64,000 nt of DNA from Skeletonema tropicum (Eukaryota > Bacillariophyta > Thalassiosirophyceae > Thalassiosirales > Thalassiosiraceae), in contig CM074149.1 in NCBI GenBank assembly GCA_037178625.1, positions 620,001 to 684,000 on the forward strand, in the 5' to 3' direction. Below the pieces are notes generated by a model. That model did no database searches and was not told the origin of the DNA. It saw only the letters and a list, made by a program, of their open reading frames with translations. Shown here in pieces: positions 1 through 11,954 of this stretch. The position numbers and the translations under genes were made by a program. The stretch's first letter is position 1. Each line of letters begins with the position of its first letter.

Positions 1-3000
1 ACACAATGTTGCCAAAGCACCACCCAACGAGTGTCCAGTTATGCAAAGTTTATAATCACCGTCTGGAGCCAGTTCTTTGCCAATTTGTTCAACCTTTTCG
101 AAGATTTCATCCATCTTTGACAGTCCAGTATCCTTCCTCTTTCGCAATAAATACAGGGCAAATCCAGAATGAAGGCTTAATTCGTCTTCTCTACCCGGGT
201 AGTTGTGTTTGACGGGGTTGCGATACTCATTCGTATCAAATTTGAAATTCATGGACCAATTATGGGCGTTTACCGTGCCCCGGAAAGCAATGATAATCTT
301 TTTCTCCTCTCGATTGACACAAATGCCGTAGACTACGTCATTCTGCGAAAGGTCGCTGAACCAAACCACTTCGATGCCTGACTCAATGAGATTCTGTTTC
401 GATAGAGACACGAGAACTTGATTGTGAGAAACAATCAAGACAAGATAAGATATAAATGTAGTAGGGGTCTTTGACTTACATTCATCACGGACCCTTCTTT
501 GAAATACTTTGGCTGCTTCCTCATAGTTTCACTCATCATTGCATTCATATCAACGAATCTATTGCAATTCTCACAGCCGGGCGCTACCACCGGATTTTCC
601 CACTTCGGAGGTTTGCCGCCACTGATTCTGATACTGAGGCGAACAGCCGAAATGGCACGCCTCCATCTATGCCGAGCAACCTTTTTCTTCATATTAATAA
701 GCATTTTTTCAGTCTCTTCGTCCATTTGACTGATCCTAGAATCATCAATCCACTTCCGAAACTGAGCAGTCTGCTGTCTCTCATACTCTTTGCTCTCCCC
801 ACCCACAATTTCGTGTTCAGCATCATCCTCGTCGGCATCTTCTAATTCATCAATCACAAGACGGATGATGGATCCAGCTGTTTTGGTAGCGCTCAAATAC
901 TTCGTAACCCCGCCTTTTTTGTACTGAGACTGAACTGAGTTGGTGTCTACATCATGCATAGTAGTTCGTGTGTGGCCCATGCGACAAGTTTCTCGAAGGT
1001 GAGAGTACATGTAAACAAGCATACTGATTCCGAGGAAGTATTGCCCTTCAGTAAGGACATCAAGCTTTTTGGACTGTTGAAGATCATTATTTGAAAAGAG
1101 GAGCATTCCAGCATCTTGTTCATCGTCATCATCCTCAGAAACTACAACTTTCTTCGTTGCTGCGACGATTGTTTTATTGTTGTTTTCCGCTGTTTGCTGA
1201 ATCTTCAATTCTTCAGTCTCGGCAATATCACTGTGACTATCATCCTGGAATGAGACGTGAATTTGGGAAGGAACTCTCTTCATTTCTCCTTTCATGTTAC
1301 TATCGACTGAGAGTATGGATCTCCCGCTTGCACAGCCTCGCTTCAATATCTTGAATTCTCTATCAGACATTCGACGTTTTGGCTCATCCTCTTCCTCGTG
1401 GACAGGATCAGCTTCATCATCATTCCTTTCACGACCTGGAATTGGATCATCTGAATCCTCTGGATCATCCAAATCCTCATCGAGAAATCTTTGGGTCCGT
1501 TGGCTAACCAATCCTCGTTGCGCCATGCGCTTTTCGCCATCAGATAAGCGTCGTTTGCCGTCAGATGAAGGTCGTTTTAATCTGTCCTCTTTTCCATGGA
1601 CAGGGTATGCTTCGTCAACATTCTCTTCACGAACGGGATTTGGATCATCCGAATCCAAACTGGGACGTTGCAATGTGAGCTGGCTAACCAATCCTCGTTG
1701 CATCAAGCGCCATTCTCCGGCAGAGAAGCGACGGCGTAATTTGTCTTCTTTCCCATGGTCAGGATCTGGTTTATCAAAATTTCCAGATTGAGAGTGACAG
1801 TCTTCTTCCCAAGATCTCGTCATTTCCTGATCACTCTCAGTCTGTGACGTTCTCCTCCTAGGACGGGGTGCTGTTCCCATACTCTCCTTGTCCGAACCCA
1901 CCACATCAACTTCGCTCATCAGTCGTCGATTCCTCAAATTGGCTATGGTATTTCTGCTCACTAATCCCGCCTTGGCTAATCGAATTTCTCCTTCGGCACG
2001 TTGTTCTAAACACATCGCCTCGACCACTTGCGCCATATCGTCTTCTGTATCATCTTGGATTATACGCTTCATAGTGTGTTGGCTCACCAACCCTGACCTA
2101 AACTGATCCACGCGACAGGCAGCATCACCACTGCTGCCAGTTCTGAGGATTTCCTCGCCACTCGTGTCACCTCTCGCTTCGTCTTCTGCCAGGTTAACAA
2201 CATTGTCACTCGCATCATCGTTTGATTGAGCTTCTTCTTCGGCTTCTTGGAGTATGCGTTTCATATCTTCTTGGAGTATAATTTTCATAGTGTTTCGGCT
2301 CCACAATCCTGACCTAAACCGATCCACGCGACTGGCAGCTCCACCACTGCTGACCTCGCCAGTCCTGAGGCTTTTCTCATCACTCATCTCACCTCTCGAT
2401 CCGCGTTCTACCGGGTTGACAAGATTGCTTCTCTCATCACTGTTTGGTTGTTGATAAGCGTTGGACATTTCCTGCTCCTCTTCACTCTCCTCTTGCTCCT
2501 CCTCCTCCTCCTCTTCCTCTTCGCTATCCTCTTCATCCGAGGATACATTCGCTAGTAGATTCCTCATGGTGTGCTGACTAACCAATCCACCCTTAAACCG
2601 ATCCAACGTTTCATTCTTCTTCTTCTTCTTCTCCTTCACGACAGTAGTAGTAGTAGTGGTGGTGGTGGTGGTACCACGCCCATTACCACTGTCACTACCC
2701 CTGCTGCCCACCAACTCCCTTCGAGCCTCTAATATACGTGCACGGATACGTGCCTCCTCTTCTTCCGACTCATGACTTCTACTACTACTACCATCACCAT
2801 TAGGGTCACGCGATGGAGAATGTGACGACAACGAACAAGTCGTTGCAGTCTTGGTCGTACTTGGATCTACCGACTTGAGACTACGTTTCAGGGGTGATGA
2901 TGATTTCAGGAGGGGCGATCTTGATCGACGATCATTGTCCTCGGCAACATTATTATTTCTTCTTTTTCCATCTTGACGATGGAGATCCATTGATGGCATG

Positions 3001-5408
3001 GGATTGTTAGAATCATCATCATCATTATCAACTCCACCATCACCAGAATATTGTTGTTGTTTACTCTCTGGTACCACAACAATCACATCCGGTAGCAACT
3101 GTTGTTGTTGTTCCATAATCATTCCACTCATGGAACGATTGATCCATCGTCGTAACTTTCGACGTAGCCATTCCATACTCTCGGTAATTTCCAATTGATA
3201 ATGTACCCAAAGAAGGACCAGGTCATTATGATTCGATATATGCTTCAATGTTGTGGCAAAGTTTTCATGAAAGGTGGTGGTCCAATTAGTAGTAGTAGTG
3301 TTGGAGGTAGAGGGAGGAGGTTCGTAATAGGATATTTTGATGGTATAGATTGTATTTCTTTGCTGTACTGCTGCAGTAGTAGTAGTTGTGGACGATGACG
3401 ATGACGACGACTTTTTGTTGTCCTTGGCATGACAAGTCACCTTGAGAGGAACCTGTAGCTTCCTATCTGCCTTGGTAATGGTGAGTGCTGCGTACCATAC
3501 ACACCCGCGAGGGTTGAATTTGAAGGAGGAAATGTGATAGTTGTTGACTACTCCTTGCTCTTGATTCATTGTTGAGGAGGAGGAGGATGTGGTGGAGGAT
3601 TGTAGTGCTGCATTGACACATTGAACAGTTTGCCCTAATAATTCAAGGTCGGTGAGGTTCTTCTTTGTGGTTTTATTACTGGGTGGTACTGTGTATGTAA
3701 TGATGTTAGACGAATGAAGAGGAAAGAGTTGTTGTTGTTAGACATGTATAGTTGAGTAAAGCGTATCAACATTTGACACAGCAAAAGAGACGGAGTGACA
3801 AAGTACTCCACCCCCCACAGCCCAGCCCAGGCCATAATGTTAAGCCACAAAACCATATCCAACAAAAGGAGAGAGAAACTTACCATCTTCCACAGAACCA
3901 ACAGTCCTCCTCCTCCTTCGATGCTCTTCTTCCATTTCACGTCTCTTACGTAGTTGTTCCTCACTACTTCTTCTTGGCGGAAGAACCTCATTCTCCTCCA
4001 CTGCAGTTGCAGTTGCAGCTGTTGTTGGCGTAGAAGTTAACGATGAAGACAACTTTTTCTTCATTCGTTCCCCCGCTCGAAAGTTACTCACTACTTCTCC
4101 ACCTTCACCATTGAAAAGGTTATCTTTTCCTTTCAACTTTCTCCCAACACCAACAACACCATTATTTCCACTACCACTTCCTCCTCCAGTAGTAGTAGGA
4201 CCTTGTTGGTGTATTGTTGACCGTTGTTGTTGTTGTTGTTGTTGGCCGTCCCTTCCTTTCGACTGTCCCCCAATCCCACCACCATCATCATCATGATGAT
4301 GTTGTAACAACCCACCACCACCAAACTCAACAGCAACAGCAGCAGCACCCACAGCCTCCAATTGATATCCTAGTGCACGTTCTTTGGTGACATTCATACT
4401 GGAATATTCCATACTTTTGTGTGCTCCTCCTGTTTCACTTGCACCACCTTTTGAGACTGCACTGCCTGCAGCACTACCTTTGGAGACTATACTACCTACA
4501 GCACTACCAGCAACACTACTACTACTACTACTCCCTTTCGAAGCAACACTATTACAAACTTCATTCTTCCAACTTTGTGCTCGTTCCACTCCTCTACTTG
4601 TACTTACAACTCCACTATTACTAGAAGAAGACACTGAGTTGTTGTTGTTGGAGAACATGTTGGCTACCATTTGATCGGCAAGTGTGGACTTTAGATTGTT
4701 GGAATTGTTGGATGATGATGTGAATGATCTACTGTTAGTGTTGGACGATGAATTGTTGGGCGTGGAGGTGAAGGATTGATGATGATTCTTGCTGGAAGAT
4801 GAGTTGAAGGATGAATTGTGTGGACCATTCTTCACTGTGTTGCCATTGCTGAACGATCGACTATTGTTGTTACCGTTCGTAGTGTTGTTATTGTTCACCA
4901 ATCGACCACCAGTAGTAGTAGTAGTAGTATCATTGATCAATAATTTCCCACTACTTGAAAGATGTGGACCCTCCCTACTCACCCCCTCCCCACCGCCACC
5001 TTTGGTAGTGCTACTGCCAACTACCTTGCGCGTGAGATATTTACTAAGACGGTTCTTAACTTGTTGCTTTTTGGTTTTTTGGGATGGTTTACTACTTCCT
5101 CCACTTCCTCCGATGGTTAGCTTGGTGCTGTTAGTATTACCCCTGCCATTCAATGAACCCCCACTGCCCACACCACCTTCACCCCTAGAGCCACCATTGT
5201 TAACACCATCACCTCGAAAGCTACTACCAACACTACCTCCCTCGGCACCCTTCGCACCACCACTATGAGTACTTTCCGTATCCGACGAAGAATTAGCATT
5301 ATGAGGAGGAGGATGATCGGTATAGTAATAATCACGCATGGTCAATTCCGATACGTTATCCTCATCAAATTGGGATGGTCGATGGAGTGTTTTGGGGGGG
5401 AGTTTCAT
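1..5408 (-). CDS. Spliced gene: long disordered N-terminal region plus class 3 lipase domain (partial, 3' end off window)
   Basis: Three exons can be joined in frame: 5408-3884, 3688-480 and 393-<1. Intron 1 (3883-3689, 195 nt) has a GTAAGT donor and ACACAG acceptor, both phase 1. Intron 2 (479-394, 86 nt) runs GTAAGT to AAACAG, phase 0. The joined reading gives 1709 codons to the window edge. Residues 1 to about 1500 are low complexity (Ser, Asn, Gly, Gln, acidic and repeated GLVSxxT motifs) and probably disordered. The last exon encodes a class 3 lipase fold: the AFRGT oxyanion strand at residues 1614-1618 (bases 288-274) and the nucleophile elbow GHSLGG at 1698-1703 (bases 36-19). The family hydrolyses acylglycerols with a Ser-Asp-His triad; Asp and His would lie left of this window. 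No signal peptide is seen at MKLPPKTLHRPSQ. The product is likely an intracellular, possibly regulated lipase. The splice model is inferred; the motifs are seen directly. Confidence 0.75.
394..479 (-). other. Intron 2 of the lipase gene
   Basis: GTAAGT at 479-474 and AAACAG ending at 394. Removing these 86 nt restores the frame between the disordered region and the lipase exon. A nearer AG at 418-417 would leave the lipase frame shifted, so the 394 acceptor is preferred. Confidence 0.65.
3689..3883 (-). other. Intron 1 of the lipase gene
   Basis: The donor GTAAGT begins at 3883 directly after a phase 1 exon end. The acceptor ACACAG ends at 3689. Splicing joins the upstream 508-codon exon to an open frame that extends 39 codons upstream of the first ATG (3569) of the downstream exon. 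That extension is itself well behaved, without a stop. Confidence 0.65.
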
Positions 5409-5525
5409 CTTTGTGTCCTTTTGCCGCGCTTTGTCTTTTGGTGACGTCGTTTGATGAGAGTGGTTTTGAGAGGTAAGTGTAATGTTTGTTAGAAAAAGAG
5501 TTTTGATTGATGGATGGCGAGGCGA

Positions 5526-5540
5526 CTATATATTTTAAAC
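5526..5540 (-). promoter_or_regulatory. TATA-like element upstream of lipase gene
   Basis: An AAAATATATAG stretch on the minus strand lies about 120 bp before the ATG at 5408. A TGACGTC (CRE/bZIP-like) motif lies nearer the start at about 5450. This is a composition match only; no transcript start is known. Confidence 0.2.
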
Positions 5541-6324
5541 GTGCAGTCTGCAGAGAGAGAGAGAGTGTATTATCTTCTTCTGGCAGTGACTTTCAACGCA
5601 AGAGGACGTGCAATTCTATGAGCTGTACTTGGACGATTATACTTCCTCGTTTCAAAATGAGAATCGCCACCCGTAATGAGAGGCCTTTGATTGAATGATA
5701 ATTCTGCTGCTACTTTGTCCGTCAGAGTTGCATTTGTCACCTCACCTGCCGCCTTCGCCGCCGACAATCCTGCCGCATGCATACGCCCTTCTCAAGCATT
5801 GAGGAGCCGTAAGAAAACCCCTTCTCAGTTGGCCAGCAAGGAACAATCAAGTCCCACCAAAGACAATTCACACGTCAGTAAATCAACACGTCACAAGTTC
5901 CGAATGAGAATTCGGAGATTAGGTGGTGGATTAAACATGAGAATTGCATAATTGGGAGGGAGAATAGTGAGAATTTGGGTATTGGGTGGAAGGAGAAATG
6001 GGAAAGGTGACACTTACGTAAGTGCAGTTCGCATGATTCGATTGGGAAACGCAGAAAAGGATGTAGTAACGCAATCACCGATCAGTATTGGGAGAGAAAG
6101 ATGGGGACACCCGATTGTCCGAGGGGAGCGCAGCGCGTTAAGGGAGATATCTAGGATGCTCATTTTTGATTGCTGCTCATTGCTAAATGAGAAAGAAGTA
6201 TCGTAGTGGATTTGGGAAAGATAGGAGATACAGTGAGATTTGAGAAGAACGGGATATACGACCTTCCTCAACACTAAAGCCGAATCTCCAGCAATATATA
6301 CTACAACCAAGATAAATGGATCAT

Positions 6325-6355
<31 letters not shown>

Positions 6356-6924
6356 CAGGGAGAGGCCGTGATCCCCCTACATCTGTCAAAATTGTCACCC
6401 TCTTTAGAGGTACTTACGTACATTCAAGCGACTCACACAATTGACTTTGGAGCTGACCAAAATACTCTATAGAGAGAGTCTAATCTCCTGTCTCTATGAC
6501 AAACAAATACATGGAACAAGCAAAAAAGATTGGGTCTGGTTAAAAGTATATATGTTTGAGAGAAGAGGCAAAGATACGCCTCTCGACTCTGACTAAGATA
6601 CCTACGTCTCTCCTCCACACGTGAACTCGCTTACACTTACACACCATCATCCATATTATACACTCTCCATCCACTGCAATTATTATTTGACTGCGGTATA
6701 GCAATTGAGTAGATAGAAGCATTATTCTCGGCTGCATCATGGTCTCTCGCTATCAGGCTCACTTAAAGTAGCCAGCCCCCCTTTTCTTCTCATTCTCAGC
6801 GCTGATAGCCGCCTATTTTCAAGCTGGAGCACACGAGCAATCTCTCTCTCTCCGTAATCCTCTCCACTTTCACAATTTTTCACGGCTGCTGGTCAAAAAA
6901 GCTCTAGCTCTGGCAGAAGACTCT
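5541..6924. other. Gene-poor interval
   Basis: No convincing open frame is seen on either strand. The interval holds a short GA microsatellite (about 5551-5565) and the T/G homopolymer run listed separately. Short open frames here lack low-complexity or domain signatures and overlap on both strands. Confidence 0.5.
6326..6355 (+). repeat. Homopolymer run T10-G20
   Basis: Ten T (6326-6335) are followed directly by twenty G (6336-6355). It is a possible G-quadruplex former and also a classic site of sequencing or assembly error. Confidence 0.9.
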
Positions 6925-8380
6925 AATGTAATCACCAGAATCAGTAATACGATGAATGCTCTTGACTACTCAGTAATGGTAATGAATGTCACATGCACAT
7001 GATATAGCTGTGTGGCCATCCCTTTTTTGCCCCTCTAAGAACGTACTACAGATACAGTCAAATGAGCAGGTTCCATCAGATCATCATGTAGAAGAAGATC
7101 AAAAGTAGAGATAACTGATAAACCATTCGATTAATATATAATAGCATCCTCTCCCTAAGATAAATGTATTGCGCTTTTTCAGTCGGTCTTTCTCTAGCCT
7201 CTCAGATAGGGGTACATAGGATAGTAATAGTACCAAGACATATATAGTATTGTACGTACGTCTCGATCTCCTACAAGAGAAAAAAGCACTACCGCCGACG
7301 CTTATCTTGGATCTCTCCACGCTGGCTGCGGCCAAGTCTTTTGACTGAATACATCGGACTTCATTAATGGTAATGAATGTCAGGTGACAGCTTGATCCCT
7401 TGCCCCTCTTTCTCTAGATCTAGGTGCTTACAAGAATTATGGCCAAATGAGCAGTTTCCATCATGATCATGTTCATGTAGAAGAAGATCCAAAGTAGAGA
7501 TAAGCCATACGAATAATAGCACCCTCTCTCTGAGATCGATACCCCACAGTTACGCTGTCAAAGAATGAGAATCAACATCTCCTTTTGTCTCATCTAATTG
7601 TTGTCGCTCGATAGGGATAGTGTTGATTGATACTCGACATTCTCTCAAGTTGGCACAGAAGTGGCTGAGATAATGTGGTACGAGTACGAAAAATAGTGCT
7701 GCATGTGGTTTCGAGTAGACCGCATTTTGGAGCAGTACTGTAAGTACAATAGTGCTGTACAATCCACTGGCAGTGATGATAAGATAAGTCTGGCTACGAC
7801 TGAATGAAGTTTGACGCAGCTGAAACTGAGACGCATGAAGATTCAGCACATGACATGAACAAGGAGGAAGAGTTGAAGCTGGAAGACAATGTCGAAGCAG
7901 CGAAAGAAACGGTACAACAATGAGGAAAGCATTATATATCATCAGATATGCTCGTCACAACGCCAAGATCTTGTATATATAGATGATAGAACAGAGCCCT
8001 TGGGACGGACGGACAACGGACACAGGGGCATCGGACGGACAAGAATGCGAAAGACGAACTCAACTTTTACTCAGGCTCACGACGAAGCTTGGACAGTAAT
8101 ACGTTGAATGCTCTTGACTTTTCAGCAATAGTAATGAGGGGCAAATGATTGCTATGTGGTATCTGGATCATCCCATGTCCCATGTACTTGTACTTGGGAG
8201 AATTACGGCCAAATGAATGAGCAGTTTCCATCATGATCATGTAGAAGAAGATCCAAAGTAGAGATAACTGATAAGACACACGAATAATAGCATCCTCTCT
8301 CAGAGATCTATACACTGCAATCACGATGTCAAATAGGTGGAATTCACTCTCATCCAGTTGTCGCTCGAGGCAAGCTCGGT
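6925..8380 (+). repeat. Three-copy degenerate repeat of about 250 bp
   Basis: Related blocks lie at about 6925-7165, 7340-7625 and 8095-8380. They share the phrases AATGAGCAGTTTCCATCA, GTAGAAGAAGATCCAAAG and TAGAGATAACTGATAA, followed by AATAATAGCATCCTCTCT. Copies 2 and 3 also share the following segment with GTTGTCGCTCGA. The copies are direct and diverged, and they lie just upstream of the RAP gene. No open frame is conserved through them, so this is a non-coding duplication or an old transposon fragment. Confidence 0.7.
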
Positions 8381-8558
8381 AGCGCATACGAAGCAACTTT
8401 GTGTACACCCTATGGTACTTGTACAACCTCTATGGTACATAGAAGATACGTCTCAATCTCAGAAAAAAAGCAACTGCCGTCGAACTCACAATCTTCCTCG
8501 TTGGCTATTTTCATGTGATGTAAATGTTGTCAAAAGACTTCACTTTGTTCACTTCAGC

Positions 8559-11500
8559 ATGTCCGGTCAATCATCCAATTACTGCATGCGTCCTCAGGAT
8601 CGCGACGGCAGCATCCATGCTGGTGGACGAGGACGCAGCCAACAACTAGATCTAGCTCCCTCTCGCTCTCGTGGGCGCAGTCGTGGTCGTTCATATGACT
8701 TTCATGATGAGCGAAATAATCGTCATGACAATCGAGGCATGAGACATGATGCAAGAAGTGATCAATATCACTGTTCTATGAATAGTGATTACGCGCCTAG
8801 TCCTTGGAGCCACCGCACTCCCTCGTGCGATCCTCATCCGTCGCGACAAACCTCTTCCTCTTCCTCTTCCAATCATCATTCTTATCAGCGAAACTCATCT
8901 CACTCTCGCAAACAATCTCGTTCCCCTGAACGTTGCCACCACGATACTAAATTCGATGATAAGTCTGAGCGATCTAGCCGCCCAAGGAGCTTCAGCTTCA
9001 GTAATGGAAGACCTAAGGATGTTAGAAGTAATGATTATGATTATGAGCGTTATCCACTCGCACGTTCATCTACCAATGGAGCGGATATGCATCGACCTCC
9101 AGTAAATGAATACCATCAAAAAGAAAACTCCGCAAACTATGCTGATACATCTTCTGGCACTCGTATAAATAACACGAACAATCGTCACAGCTATTACAAG
9201 CCGCAGTCTCGCTACCGCCACGAGCATTCGAAGGACACTTCTCCTCAGCATCGTCAATTCGCATCTCGACAAAACTTCTCTTCCATGCCTTCATTGCAGC
9301 AACACAAATCAACTCATTTGTTAAATAATAGTCGCACCATTCCTAATTTGATTCAGATCGCATACGACAATCTTGCCATTCTGAAGCCATCATTGACTGC
9401 TGCATTCTGGAACAAAGTGCTAAAACAAATTGAGGCGAACAAGCAGACTAGTCCGTATTATGAGCAGATGAATTCCCACCTCAACGAAGTATTCGAGCAT
9501 ACAATGAATACACTTAGTTTGCATGGTCCAATAGACTTGTCTCAAACGATCTACAGCATGGCGAAACTTGTTGATGTATTACGTAAGAATTATGGGAGAA
9601 GGAGTGGGCGTGGAGGAGATATTGTTGATATGCTGAGTAGTCGTTTGTTGAATAGTGACATGACACCGAAGAAGCAACTCTTTTTATCCCTTGCTAGTGC
9701 ATCAAGAGACAAGCTCGATCACTTTGATGCAAGAAATGTATCAAATATTGCTTACGCATACGCTCTGATCAAGCATGTGCCGGAGTTTGGCGATGGAAGT
9801 GACCTGTTTGATCATCATCGCAACGCAAGCAGCACGGCGTGGGACTGAATTCAATGCGCAAGATATATCTAACATTGTGTGGGCCTATGCGACAGTAGAC
9901 AAGCCACATCCTCGGCTATTTGAAGCAATAGGAGATCAAGTTGTTGCACACGAGCATTTGGGAGAGTTCAAGCCACAATCTATTTCCAATACAGTGTGGG
10001 CCTTCGCAAAAGCTGGTATATATCATCCGAAGTTATTTGAGAAGGTGGCAAATCATGCTGTACGACTAGATGTCTTGTATGGATTCAAGCCACAGGAACT
10101 TTCCAATTTAGTGTGGGCATTCGCTACTGCTAGTATTCCTCATCCTAGACTATTTGAGGCGGTGGCCAATCGCATTGTTGAATCTTACGGCTTGGATCGA
10201 TTTGACCCGCAAGCAATTTCCAATACAGTGTGGGCATACGCTACTGCAGGAATCAATCATCCAAAACTGTTTGAGAAGGTGGCCAATCACATTGTTCTAT
10301 CTGACATCTTAAAAAGATTCAAGCCACAGGAACTTTCCAACACCGTGTGGGCATAAGCTACTGCTAGTGTTCCTCATCCAAGACTATTTGAGACGGTGGC
10401 CAATCACATCGTCAAATCAGATATTTTGGATCAATTCGAGCCACAGCATCTTACCAACACTGTATGGGCATACGCTACTGCTAGTATTCCCCATCCAAGA
10501 CTATTTGAGACGGTGGCCAATCACATTGTCGATTCTGATTTCATGAATCGATTCAAGCCACAGAATCTTCCAAACACAGTTTGGGCTTATGCTTCTGCAC
10601 GCATCGATCATCCAAATCTGTTCGATGCAATGGCAAATCACATTGTTCAATCTTGCAGCTTGGATCGATTCAAGCCTCAAGAACTTTCCAACACAGTGTC
10701 GTCATATGCTACATCTCAAGTCCTTCATCCCAAGCTGTTCGAGGAAGTCGCCAAAAGTGCTATCAAGCGTAAAGACGAGTTCGTCTCACAGGGTGTCGCC
10801 AATCTACTTTGGTCATACGCCACCATGAGCATCATCGATAAGCAGCTGTTTTTATCATTTGAGTCAACTGCGGCGGAATTGGTTGATTCCTACAACAATC
10901 AATATATTGTTAACATTGCGTGGGCGTATGCAGTAGCTGATGTTGCTGCACCGGCACTCTTCAATGATCGTTCCATCAACAAGTGCGTTGCAGAGAAGGA
11001 TAGATTTGAAGCGATAGAATTGTCACAGCTCCACCAATGGCATTTGTGGCAAACGAAGGAGAAGTCCAATCCTGGGCTACCAATTCACTTTCAAGAGAGA
11101 TGCTACAACGCCTTCGTTTCTCGAGACCCAAATGTCTCAGAGCTGCAGCAGAATGTGGTGGCGCAACTTATTTCAATCGGTCTCAAACCAAAAGAAGAGG
11201 TGCTCGTGGATAGCGGCTATAGCATAGATGCAGTCGTAGAAGTGAATGGAAAGAAAGTCGGTATCGAAGTAGATGGCCCATCTCATTTTATCGGTCGAAG
11301 TGAGAAGCCACTAGCCAGAACTATTCTGAAGAGGAGGCAAGTTCCATCAATTGACGGTATAGAGCTTGTATCCGTACCATATTGGGAGTGGGACAAACTT
11401 GGCAAAGATNNNNNNNNNNNNNNNNNNNNNNNNNNNNNNNNNNNNNNNNNNNNNNNNNNNNNNNNNNNNNNNNNNNNNNNNNNNNNNNNNNNNNNNNNNN

Positions 11501-11954
11501 NNNNNNNNNNNNNNNNNNNNNNNNNNNNNNNNNNNNNNNNNNNNNNNNNNNNNNNNNNNNNNNNNNNNNNNNNNNNNNNNNNNNNNNNNNNNNNNNNNNN
11601 NNNNNNNNNNNNNNNNNNNNNNNNNNNNNNNNNNNNNNNNNNNNNNNNNNNNNNNNNNNNNNNNNNNNNNNNNNNNNNNNNNNNNNNNNNNNNNNNNNNN
11701 NNNNNNNNNNNNNNNNNNNNNNNNNNNNNNNNNNNNNNNNNNNNNNNNNNNNNNNNNNNNNNNNNNNNNNNNNNNNNNNNNNNNNNNNNNNNNNNNNNNN
11801 NNNNNNNNNNNNNNNNNNNNNNNNNNNNNNNNNNNNNNNNNNNNNNNNNNNNNNNNNNNNNNNNNNNNNNNNNNNNNNNNNNNNNNNNNNNNNNNNNNNN
11901 NNNNNNNNNGAAGTGAAAGCGCAGGAGTATCTCCGTCATCTGCTGGGCTTGTAA
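8559..11954 (+). pseudogene. RAP-domain protein with about ten 39-aa repeats, interrupted by frameshift, stop and gap
   Basis: The start ATG at 8559 (MSGQSSNYCMRPQ) was chosen because the preceding codons look like 5' UTR. An Arg/Ser/His-rich region of about 240 residues is followed by a helical region and then about ten repeats of 39 residues (consensus FKPQELSNTVWAYATA, then HPKLFEKVANHIV) from 9850 to 10980. The C-terminal RAP domain (about 11200-11409) includes VDGPSHFIGRSEKPLAR and PYWEWDKLG. Repeat-plus-RAP proteins are usually organellar RNA-binding factors. Two lesions are visible. One is a one-base shift near 9806-9822, where frame 0 LFDH must continue as IATQAARRGTEF. The other is TAA at 10354-10356 where every sister repeat has TAC or TAT (Tyr). 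After the N gap the last residues (EVKAQEYLRHLLGL) and stop are in 11910-11954. It is either a young pseudogene or an intact gene with consensus errors. Confidence 0.7.
11410..11909. other. Assembly gap, 500 N
   Basis: Exactly 500 N. The bases on either side (GGCAAAGAT and GAAGTGAAAGC) are contiguous in the duplicate at 53280-53302 (GGCTAAGATGAAGTGAAAGC), so the true gap may be close to zero length. Confidence 0.95.

Noticed and set aside
471..2454. Open frames on the plus strand opposite the lipase gene
   Set aside because: They are antisense shadows of a long, low-complexity coding exon and have no features of their own.
4111..5268. Leu/Pro-rich plus-strand frames opposite the first lipase exon
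   Set aside because: Leu and Pro runs are the complement of Ser/Asn/Gly codon tracts in the real exon.
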